A DNA stretch of 5,131 nucleotides from Caldilineaceae bacterium (GTDB lineage Bacteria > Chloroflexota > Anaerolineae > Caldilineales > Caldilineaceae), in NCBI GenBank assembly GCA_026645635.1, contig JAPKMV010000315.1:1-5131 (forward strand), given 5' to 3'. This document shows, piece after piece, positions 1 through 5,131 of this stretch. The position numbers and the translations under genes were made by a program. Position 1 is the first letter of the stretch. The number at the start of each line of letters is the position of its first letter. Below the pieces are notes generated by a model. The model did not search any database. It had not been told where the DNA came from and was given only the letters and a program-made list of their open reading frames with translations.

Positions 1-998
1 CTGCCGAAGGTCTCTGCCCCCGCCTGGGCATCCAGTTCCTTGGCGTCGCTCAGCCCCATGTACGCCTGCACCGGCAGCCCCAGCCGCTTGCCCACCTGAG
101 CGTTGAGCACATCCAGGTAGAGCGCCTGGATGCCGAGCATGGGCGACGTGGTCTCGCGCATGTGAAACTCGGCCGGCGCGCCGCCGTAGAGCACTGGCGC
201 GCCGGGCCGCACGATCTGCGCCATGACCACGCCGGCCAGGGTGTCCACCGCGTGAAAGACCGCCGACCCCACCAGCGTCACCGGCGCCGTCAGCCCCATC
301 AGCGTCACTGGCACGATCTCGACGGGAATGCCCGCCTCCACGCAGTCGATCAGATTCTGGCAGGAGTCCTCGCTGTAGCGGAAGTTACCCGTCGCGGTGA
401 TGGTGAAGATGGACATTGGGCGGGCGATCAAATCCGCGCGGTCGCGGCGAAAAAGCTGCATCATCGCCGCCATGCGCGGGACGCCATGTTCGGTGAACGC
501 GCCTGACACCACCGGCCGCGTCGAGTTGGTGAGGCAGAGCAGCAGCCGCCAGGCGTCGGAAACGCCCGGCTCGATGTCGTCGCCGGTGGAAAAGGCCGTG
601 GCGAGGTAATGGACGTGCTCCAGCCCGTCGCACAGCCGCGCATACTCCACGAAGTCGGCGGTGGTGGCGTCGCGCGTGCGCCCCGTGCGGTGATCCTGCA
701 CCTTGAGGCCGCTGGAGCCGGGCACGAAGTGTACGTGGTCACCGCCGATTTCAGCGTGGGGCGCGCCGTTGCGGTCGTAGAGCGTGAACGAGGCCGGCGC
801 GGCCGCCAGCGCCCGGTCGATCACATCCGCAGGAAATAGGACGCGGCCATCAGCCGCGACCGGCAGCCCGGCATCGAGCAGACGCTGGCGCAGCGCCGGG
901 CCGCGCACCTCCATGCCGGTCGTCGCCAGGATATGGCGCGCCTCGTCGATGATGCGGTCGAGCAGGTGGGAATCGGCGACCTGGATGGTGGGGCGCAT
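1..998 (-). CDS. MttB-family (trimethylamine methyltransferase-like) corrinoid methyltransferase, non-pyrrolysine; 3' end off window
   Basis: The frame is open from the ATG at 998 to the left edge: 332 codons, beginning [17 protein letters not shown]. The family is normally about 480-500 residues, so roughly the last third is missing. MttB landmarks I recognise are the N-terminal helix with ILATTGMEV, the [10 protein letters not shown] stretch, [13 protein letters not shown] near residues 280-290 and the conserved SDAK-x-x-D-x-QAG block at 317-327. Methanosarcina MttB has pyrrolysine (UAG) just before SDAK; here that position is Leu316, codon CTG at 51-53. The protein therefore belongs to the large non-Pyl group. 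Its characterised members transfer a methyl group from glycine betaine or similar quaternary amines to a cobalamin protein in the cytoplasm. The substrate here cannot be read from sequence, and no corrinoid protein gene is visible. The start is supported by AAGGA 8 bases upstream. Family assignment is firm; function is inferred. Confidence 0.88.
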   Translation of the reverse strand, partial: MRPTIQVADSHLLDRIIDEARHILATTGMEVRGPALRQRLLDAGLPVAADGRVLFPADVIDRALAAAPASFTLYDRNGAPHAEIGGDHVHFVPGSSGLKVQDHRTGRTRDATTADFVEYARLCDGLEHVHYLATAFSTGDDIEPGVSDAWRLLLCLTNSTRPVVSGAFTEHGVPRMAAMMQLFRRDRADLIARPMSIFTITATGNFRYSEDSCQNLIDCVEAGIPVEIVPVTLMGLTAPVTLVGSAVFHAVDTLAGVVMAQIVRPGAPVLYGGAPAEFHMRETTSPMLGIQALYLDVLNAQVGKRLGLPVQAYMGLSDAKELDAQAGAETFG

Positions 999-1006
999 GG
1001 TGAAGT

Positions 1007-1011
1007 TCCTT
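1007..1011 (-). promoter_or_regulatory. Shine-Dalgarno of the MttB-like gene
   Basis: On the minus strand AAGGA lies 8 bases before the ATG at 998, the usual distance. It fixes this start over any upstream alternative. Confidence 0.7.
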
Positions 1012-1019
1012 GCCTCTGG

Positions 1020-1082
1020 CTCACGCAAAGACGCAAAGACGCGAAGGGGTCTTCTCTTGGCGACTTGGCGTCTTTGCGTGAG
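1020..1082. repeat. Inverted repeat made of ACGCAAAG-type octamers (hairpin)
   Basis: A perfect 15-bp inverted repeat, CTCACGCAAAGACGC at 1020-1034 and its complement at 1068-1082, closes a 63-base element. Each arm is itself a run of three 8-bp units. The left arm reads ACGCAAAG, ACGCAAAG, ACGCGAAG (1023-1046). The right arm, read on the minus strand from 1079, gives ACGCAAAG, ACGCCAAG, TCGCCAAG. A small GAAG/CTTC hairpin (1043-1046 and 1051-1054) sits at the tip. There is no U-tract, so it is not an intrinsic terminator. It lies 9 bases beyond the Shine-Dalgarno of the minus-strand gene, inside that gene's likely leader. Similar ACGCAAAG strings are, from memory, common dispersed intergenic elements in GC-rich bacteria such as Chloroflexota. 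The structure is seen directly; being a dispersed family is inference. Confidence 0.85.
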
Positions 1083-1107
1083 TTGGTTTGACTAACAGCG
1101 TGCCCGC

Positions 1108-1137
1108 ATTCTAGCCAGCAGCAGCCAGGTTCGCCAA
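1108..1137 (-). promoter_or_regulatory. Candidate sigma-70 promoter for the MttB-like gene
   Basis: On the minus strand TTGGCG (1137-1132) and TAGAAT (1113-1108) are separated by 18 bp. The -10 matches consensus at 5 of 6 and the -35 at 4 of 6. Transcription would begin near 1101, giving a leader of about 100 bases that contains the octamer hairpin at 1020-1082. Plausible, but such matches also occur by chance. Confidence 0.35.
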
Positions 1138-1170
1138 ACCGTGATAATCGCCGCCCGCCATCCGGGTGAC

Positions 1171-1199
1171 TTGACACTGCCGCGGCGCGTCGCTATACT
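1171..1199 (+). promoter_or_regulatory. Strong sigma-70-type promoter upstream of gatC
   Basis: A perfect -35 TTGACA (1171-1176), an ideal 17-bp spacer and -10 TATACT (1194-1199, 5 of 6 matches) form the best promoter in the window. Transcription should start near 1205-1207, about 240 bases before gatC. It points at gatC, but two terminator-like hairpins stand in between. It therefore drives either an attenuated gatCA operon or a separate short RNA. Confidence 0.75.
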
Positions 1200-1325
1200 G
1201 CTGCCGAAAGTTGTGGAAATTTGCTTACGAAAACTGGTATGCCGAAGCACTTGACTGTAACCGTCGCCAATGGATATTGTGTCGCCGCTGGAGCCGCCAA
1301 GGCTGCCGCAGCTAGACGCGTGTCC

Positions 1326-1355
1326 CGGTGACGGCTTAAAAGAAAGCCGGCGCCG
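1326..1355 (+). promoter_or_regulatory. Candidate antiterminator stem overlapping terminator 1
   Basis: CGGCTT (1332-1337) pairs with AAGCCG (1344-1349) around the loop AAAAGA. After one A·G mismatch the stem continues as 1326-1330 with 1351-1355, including one G-U pair. Bases 1351-1355 are also the left arm of the terminator at 1351-1372, so the two structures exclude each other. This is the geometry of an attenuator, seen by hand pairing only. Confidence 0.35.
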
Positions 1356-1381
1356 TGGCACGCACCACGGCGTTTTTGTTT
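1351..1381 (+). terminator. Rho-independent terminator 1 in the gatC leader
   Basis: CGCCGTGG (1351-1358) pairs perfectly with CCACGGCG (1365-1372) around a six-base loop, and TTTTTGTTT follows directly. This is a textbook intrinsic terminator on the plus strand. It lies downstream of the strong promoter and upstream of gatC, with no complete gene between, so it would end a short transcript unless overridden. Confidence 0.78.
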
Positions 1382-1398
1382 GACTGTGCTGCTTGCAG

Positions 1399-1433
1399 AA
1401 CGTCGTGGACTTGTCAATGCCACGACGTTTTTT
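1399..1433 (+). terminator. Rho-independent terminator 2, immediately before the gatC ribosome binding site
   Basis: AACGTCGTGG (1399-1408) pairs perfectly with CCACGACGTT (1420-1429) around an 11-base loop, and the T-run 1428-1433 follows. The hairpin and its tail closely resemble terminator 1: CGCCGTGG/CCACGGCG there, CGTCGTGG/CCACGACG here, each followed by TTTTT(T)GTT. The hairpin ends only a few bases before the TTGGAG ribosome binding site of gatC, so it could affect both transcription and translation initiation. Confidence 0.68.
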
Positions 1434-1446
1434 GTTGGAGTCGCTT

Positions 1447-1737
1447 ATGTCACTCACTACCCAGGATGTGCGCCACGTCGCTGAACTGGCCAAACTCAAA
1501 CTGACTGACGACGAAGTGAACCGCTTCGCGCAGCAGCTTTCGGCCATCCTCGACTATGCGGCGAGCTTGCAGCAGGTGGACACCAGCCACGTGCCACCTA
1601 CGCCCTATGTGCTGCCGCTGCAAAACGTGATGCGCGACGACGATGCCGCGCCTTCCCTGCCCAACGACGTGGCCCTGGGCAATGCGCCCGACGCCGACGA
1701 TGGTTTCTTCCGTGTGCGCGCCGTCTTCGAAGACTGA
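1447..1737 (+). CDS. gatC: Asp-tRNA(Asn)/Glu-tRNA(Gln) amidotransferase subunit GatC
   Basis: Encodes 96 residues beginning [19 protein letters not shown], the typical length for GatC. GatC is the small subunit that wraps around GatA and GatB and stabilises the complex converting Glu-tRNA(Gln) and Asp-tRNA(Asn) to Gln- and Asn-tRNA in the cytoplasm. Family landmarks in order are the N-terminal helix (V-x-HVA-x-LAKL), the [11 protein letters not shown] helix (27-37), DTSHVPPT (45-52), LQNVMRDD (58-65), [12 protein letters not shown] (70-81) and the C-terminal GFFRV tail. The usual proline after that last motif is Arg91. I chose the ATG at 1447 because GGAG (1437-1440) lies six bases upstream. 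An in-frame ATG at 1393 would start within the leader, add 18 residues unlike GatC and run through a terminator hairpin. gatA follows after 26 bases, so the pair is probably co-transcribed. The leader (1206-1446) suggests attenuation. Confidence 0.95.
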   Translation: MSLTTQDVRHVAELAKLKLTDDEVNRFAQQLSAILDYAASLQQVDTSHVPPTPYVLPLQNVMRDDDAAPSLPNDVALGNAPDADDGFFRVRAVFED

Positions 1738-1763
1738 GCGCCGCCGCTTACGACTGCCGAATC

Positions 1764-3224
1764 ATGACAAAACCGCTGCACGAACTCACCATCCACGAAG
1801 CCCTCGCCGGCATGCGCCGGGGCGACTTCACATCGCTCATGCTGACCCAGGCGCTGCTCGACCGCATCGCCGCCGTCGATGGCCGCATCCAGGCGTACCT
1901 GACCGTGACCGCCGAGCAGGCGCGCGTCCAGGCTGTCGCGGCTGACCGCCGCCGCGCGGCCGGCGAGGATGCGCCGCTCCTGGGCGTCCCCCTGGCGATC
2001 AAGGATGTCCTCAGCACCGCGGGCGTGCGCACGACCTGCGGCAGCCGCATCCTCGACAACTACAATCCGCCCTACACCGCCACCGCGGTGGCCCGGCTGG
2101 AAGCCGCGGGCATGGTCATGCTGGGCAAGACCAACACGGACGAATTTGCGATGGGTTCCAGCACGGAGAACAGCGGCTACTTCACGACGCACAACCCATG
2201 GGATACCGACCGGGTGCCCGGCGGCAGCAGCGGCGGCTCCGGCGCGGTCGTGGCGGCGCAGATGGCGCTCGCCGCGCTGGGCACCGACACCGGCGGCAGT
2301 GTGCGCCTGCCCGCCTCCTTCTGCGGCATCGTAGGGCTGAAGCCCTCCTACGGGCGCATCAGCCGCTACGGACTGATCGCCTACGGCAGCAGCCTGGATC
2401 AGGTGGGCATCCTGGCCAAAGACGTGCGCGACGCCGCGCTGCTGCTCCAGGTGATGGCCGGCCACGATCCCTACGACAGCACCAGCCTGCCCGCCGAGAC
2501 GCCCGATTACCTGGCCGCGCTCGACGGCGACATCGCCGGGCTGCGCATCGGCCTGCCCCAGGAGTATTTCGTGGCGGGGATGCAGCCGGCGGTGGAGCAC
2601 GCGGTGCGCGCTGCGGTGGCTGAACTGGAACGCCTGGGCGCCACGGTGACGCCCATCAACTTGCCCAACACCGACAAGGCGCTGCCTGTCTACTACCTGG
2701 TGGCCACCGCGGAGGCCAGCGCCAACCTGGCCCGCTTCGACGGCATCCGCTACGGCTACAGTGCGGGCGCATCGGCGATGATGGAAAACATTCGCGCTAC
2801 CCGCGGCGAGGGCTTCGGCGCGGAGGTGAAGCGGCGCATCATGCTCGGCGCGTATGCCTTGAGCGCGGGCTACTACGACGCCTACTACCTCAAGGCGCAG
2901 CAGGTGCGCACACTGATCAAGCAGGATTTCGAGCGCGCCTTTGCCCAGGTGGATGTGATCGCCTGCCCGGTGGCGCCGACGACGGCCTTCCGCATCGGCG
3001 AGAAGGCGGACGACCCGCTGGCGATGTACCTGAGCGACGTGCTCACGGTGACGCTCAACCTGGCGGGCATGTGCGGCGTCAGCGTGCCCTGCGGCTTCGA
3101 CGAAGCGGGGCTGCCCATCGGCCTGCAGTTGATGGGGCCGCACCTCGGCGAGGCGACGCTCCTGCGCGCCGCGCACGCCTACGAGCGGGCGACGACCTGG
3201 CATCGCTACTGGGCGGAGGTCTGA
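1764..3224 (+). CDS. gatA: Asp-tRNA(Asn)/Glu-tRNA(Gln) amidotransferase subunit GatA (glutamine amidase)
   Basis: Encodes 486 residues, the full family length. GatA hydrolyses glutamine and sends the ammonia to GatB, which amidates Glu-tRNA(Gln) or Asp-tRNA(Asn). The amidase-signature catalytic triad is complete: Lys80 in LAIKDV, cis-Ser155 in [10 protein letters not shown], and nucleophile Ser179 in GTDTGGSV. These match Lys79, Ser154 and Ser178 of Staphylococcus aureus GatA, offset by one. Residues tied to glutamine binding also appear kept: the KRR at 356-358 in [11 protein letters not shown], and Asp425. The GatA-typical [14 protein letters not shown] (here [10 protein letters not shown], 323-332) and SAGYYDAYY (367-375) blocks are present. 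Oddities are Leu182 where RQPA is usual, Thr430 for a common Pro, and MCG (436-438) for the usual LPG. I see no clear ribosome binding site before the ATG, so translation may depend on coupling with gatC, 26 bases upstream. gatB is not in the window. Confidence 0.97.
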   Translation: MTKPLHELTIHEALAGMRRGDFTSLMLTQALLDRIAAVDGRIQAYLTVTAEQARVQAVAADRRRAAGEDAPLLGVPLAIKDVLSTAGVRTTCGSRILDNYNPPYTATAVARLEAAGMVMLGKTNTDEFAMGSSTENSGYFTTHNPWDTDRVPGGSSGGSGAVVAAQMALAALGTDTGGSVRLPASFCGIVGLKPSYGRISRYGLIAYGSSLDQVGILAKDVRDAALLLQVMAGHDPYDSTSLPAETPDYLAALDGDIAGLRIGLPQEYFVAGMQPAVEHAVRAAVAELERLGATVTPINLPNTDKALPVYYLVATAEASANLARFDGIRYGYSAGASAMMENIRATRGEGFGAEVKRRIMLGAYALSAGYYDAYYLKAQQVRTLIKQDFERAFAQVDVIACPVAPTTAFRIGEKADDPLAMYLSDVLTVTLNLAGMCGVSVPCGFDEAGLPIGLQLMGPHLGEATLLRAAHAYERATTWHRYWAEV

Positions 3225-3231
3225 GGCCAGC

Positions 3232-3882
3232 ATGGACACTTTTGACAAGACCGCGCTGAACCGGGTGCGCCGCCTGCCGGAGCGGGGGCGCTATGACCGA
3301 GAGACGATCTACGCCATCGTGGATGAGGGGCTGATTTGCCACGTTGCGTTTGTGGACGGCGACCAGCCCTTCGTGATTCCGACCATCCACGGCCGCCTGG
3401 GCGACGAGATCGTCCTGCACGGGGCGCGGGCCAGCCGGCTGATGAAGCACATCGCCGCGGGCAACGCCGTCGCCATCGCGGTGACGCTGGTGGATGGGCT
3501 GGTGCTGGCCCGTTCGGTCTTTCACAGCTCGATGAACTACCGTTCGGCGGTGCTCTTTGGGCATGGCCGGTTGATCGAAGAGGGCGCCGAGAAGCTGGCC
3601 GCGCTGGAAGCTGTCAGCGAGCACCTGGCGCGGGGCCGCTGGGCCGATGCCCGCCTCCCAACGCCCAAGGAACTGGACGCCACGCTGGTGGTGGGCGTGC
3701 CCATCGACAGCGCTTCGGCCAAGGTGCGCACCGGGCCGCCGGGCGACGACGAAGAAGATTACGCGCTGCCCATCTGGGCCGGCGTGCTGCCCTTCCAGAT
3801 GCAGGCGCAGGCGCCGCTGGCGGACCCGCGGCTGCGGGAAGGCATCGATGCGCCGGATTACGTGAAGCACTATGTCAGATAA
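3232..3882 (+). CDS. Pyridoxamine 5'-phosphate oxidase-like flavin-binding split-barrel protein (Pyridox_ox_2 / NimA type)
   Basis: Encodes 216 residues, a normal length for this family. Conserved blocks are RRLPERGRYDRETIYAI (13-29), the strand pair ICHVAFVDGDQPFVIPT (35-51), LHGARASRLM (62-71), DGLVLARSVFHSSMNYRS (88-105), SAKVRTGPPGDDEEDYALP (162-180) and WAGVLPFQ (182-189). They match the cytoplasmic split-barrel family related to pyridoxamine 5'-phosphate oxidase and nitroimidazole reductase NimA. Members bind FMN, F420 or heme-like cofactors, and most have no proven reaction, so vitamin B6 synthesis should not be assumed. The ATG lies 7 bases after the gatA stop, with GAGG at 3223-3226 overlapping that stop as ribosome binding site. 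This indicates co-transcription and perhaps translational coupling with gatA. No functional link to tRNA amidation is known to me. No good terminator follows. Confidence 0.9.
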   Translation: MDTFDKTALNRVRRLPERGRYDRETIYAIVDEGLICHVAFVDGDQPFVIPTIHGRLGDEIVLHGARASRLMKHIAAGNAVAIAVTLVDGLVLARSVFHSSMNYRSAVLFGHGRLIEEGAEKLAALEAVSEHLARGRWADARLPTPKELDATLVVGVPIDSASAKVRTGPPGDDEEDYALPIWAGVLPFQMQAQAPLADPRLREGIDAPDYVKHYVR

Positions 3883-4046
3883 ACGCGTTCTTCTGCACAA
3901 TGACCGGCGCTGCGGGGCTGCCGCCGGTGCGGGCGTCGGCGGTCTGGCCACAGCTCGCCGCCGGCAGTGAGTGGGCTGGACCGGACCACACACTGCGAAC
4001 GGCGTCAACCGGCTCGATCTGCGCGCAGCTCACCTGATGCCTGACA

Positions 4047-4078
4047 GGGTGAGGGGGTGAGCGGGTGAGGGGGTGACA
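4047..4078 (+). repeat. Four tandem GGGTGAGN octamers (G-quadruplex-type G-runs)
   Basis: Four consecutive 8-bp units read GGGTGAGG, GGGTGAGC, GGGTGAGG, GGGTGACA. The G-runs (G3, G5, G3, G5) separated by short loops of 3, 5 and 3 bases satisfy the usual G-quadruplex pattern on the plus strand. The array lies 87 bases upstream of the aminotransferase start, in a 282-base non-coding stretch (3883-4164). In that stretch I otherwise see a CCGGCG/CGCCGG stem (3904-3927, no T-run), a GTAGC/GCTAC mini-hairpin (4107-4120) and no clear promoter or terminator. Confidence 0.8.
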
Positions 4079-4122
4079 AGAACGCCCCGAAGCTCGCTCA
4101 AAGTGAGTAGCGTGAGCTACAT

Positions 4123-4138
4123 GAATTTGCGAATTTGT
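4123..4138 (+). repeat. Two tandem GAATTTGN octamers
   Basis: GAATTTGC (4123-4130) is followed at once by GAATTTGT (4131-4138). It is a short AT-rich element just upstream of the aminotransferase. It may be part of that gene's promoter region, although I find no -35/-10 pair with correct spacing. The 8-bp period is the same as in the other two intergenic repeats here. Confidence 0.55.
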
Positions 4139-4164
4139 TCGACCAAATAAGGGATGCACCAACC

Positions 4165-5131
<967 letters not shown>

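Larger units (their letters stand above)
1206..1381 (+). ncRNA. Putative structured leader or small RNA, about 175 nt, between promoter and first terminator
   Basis: The segment runs from the expected start of the 1171-1199 promoter to the U-tract of the terminator at 1351-1381. It is less GC-rich and less codon-like than the neighbouring genes at its 5' end. I could not match it to 6S RNA, SRP RNA, tmRNA, a tRNA or a named riboswitch. A T-box, which might be expected before a tRNA-charging gene, is not convincingly present: I see neither its stem I motifs nor a clear antiterminator consensus. It contains a 30-codon reading frame (1239-1331) with no good ribosome binding site. Existence of a transcript is inferred from its flanking signals; whether it is a cis leader or a free small RNA is open. 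Confidence 0.4.

Noticed and set aside
1251..1280. Second promoter candidate, TTGACT with 18 bp to TATTGT
   Set aside because: The -10 matches only 4 of 6 and it lies just downstream of a much better promoter; it would also still be upstream of both terminators.
1206..1381. T-box riboswitch before gatC
   Set aside because: Tempting because of the tRNA link and a GTGGCAC string in the terminator arm, but I find neither stem I motifs nor a specifier loop, and the antiterminator consensus does not match.
1393..1446. Upstream in-frame ATG for gatC at 1393
   Set aside because: It would translate the terminator 2 hairpin and add 18 non-family residues; the ATG at 1447 has a proper ribosome binding site.
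1605..3248. 547-codon open frame on the minus strand, antisense to gatC and gatA
   Set aside because: Its product is His/Arg/Gly/Ala-rich and unlike any family. It is the usual open antisense frame of a high-GC gene, and gatA on the other strand is unambiguous.
3904..3927. CCGGCG/CGCCGG stem after the PNPOx-like gene as a terminator
   Set aside because: The stem pairs, but a 12-base loop and no following T-run make an intrinsic terminator unlikely.
3079..4008. 309-codon minus-strand frame opposite the PNPOx-like gene
   Set aside because: A composition artefact of GC-rich coding DNA; the plus strand has clear family motifs.
3336..4037. 233-codon plus-strand frame overlapping the PNPOx-like gene and running into the intergenic region
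   Set aside because: Arg/Gly/Ala-rich shadow frame. The part beyond 3883 matches nothing I recognise and has no start signal of its own.

Overview
The window is GC-rich bacterial DNA with a strong G/C bias at third codon positions. It carries four protein genes of ordinary metabolism and translation: a non-pyrrolysine MttB-family methyltransferase on the minus strand (cut by the left edge), then gatC, gatA and a split-barrel flavin-type oxidoreductase on the plus strand, then a class I aminotransferase on the plus strand (cut by the right edge). The style of these genes, gatC-gatA without gatB, and short octamer repeats between genes would suit a Chloroflexota-type genome (Anaerolineae or Caldilineae). 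That placement is inference from recalled families only.

Layout. 1-998 (minus) is the MttB-like gene, with a good Shine-Dalgarno. 999-1446 is a 448-base divergent intergenic region and the richest part of the window. It holds a hairpin built of octamer repeats in the leader of the MttB gene, a possible minus-strand promoter, a near-perfect plus-strand sigma-70 promoter (TTGACA, 17 bp, TATACT), and then a leader of about 240 bases before gatC. That leader ends in two very similar intrinsic-terminator hairpins. 1447-1737 is gatC, 1764-3224 gatA and 3232-3882 the pyridoxamine-5'-phosphate-oxidase-like gene. They are closely spaced and probably one operon. 3883-4164 is non-coding with two further short octamer repeats, one of them a G-quadruplex-type G-run array. 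4165-5131 is the aminotransferase.

How the genes work together. GatC and GatA are two of the three subunits of the tRNA-dependent amidotransferase that makes Gln-tRNA(Gln) and/or Asn-tRNA(Asn); GatB must be encoded elsewhere. The oxidoreductase is probably co-transcribed but has no known link to tRNA amidation. The MttB homologue has leucine where archaeal MttB has pyrrolysine, so it probably demethylates some other quaternary or methylated amine.

The most interesting item is the gatC leader. The twin terminators differ by a compensatory base-pair change. The right arm of the first can also pair with the left arm of the second, and an upstream stem overlaps the first terminator. This 0:1 / 1:2 / 2:3 / 3:4 arrangement looks like a transcription attenuator. 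Alternatively, the promoter and terminators define a separate small RNA of about 175 nt.
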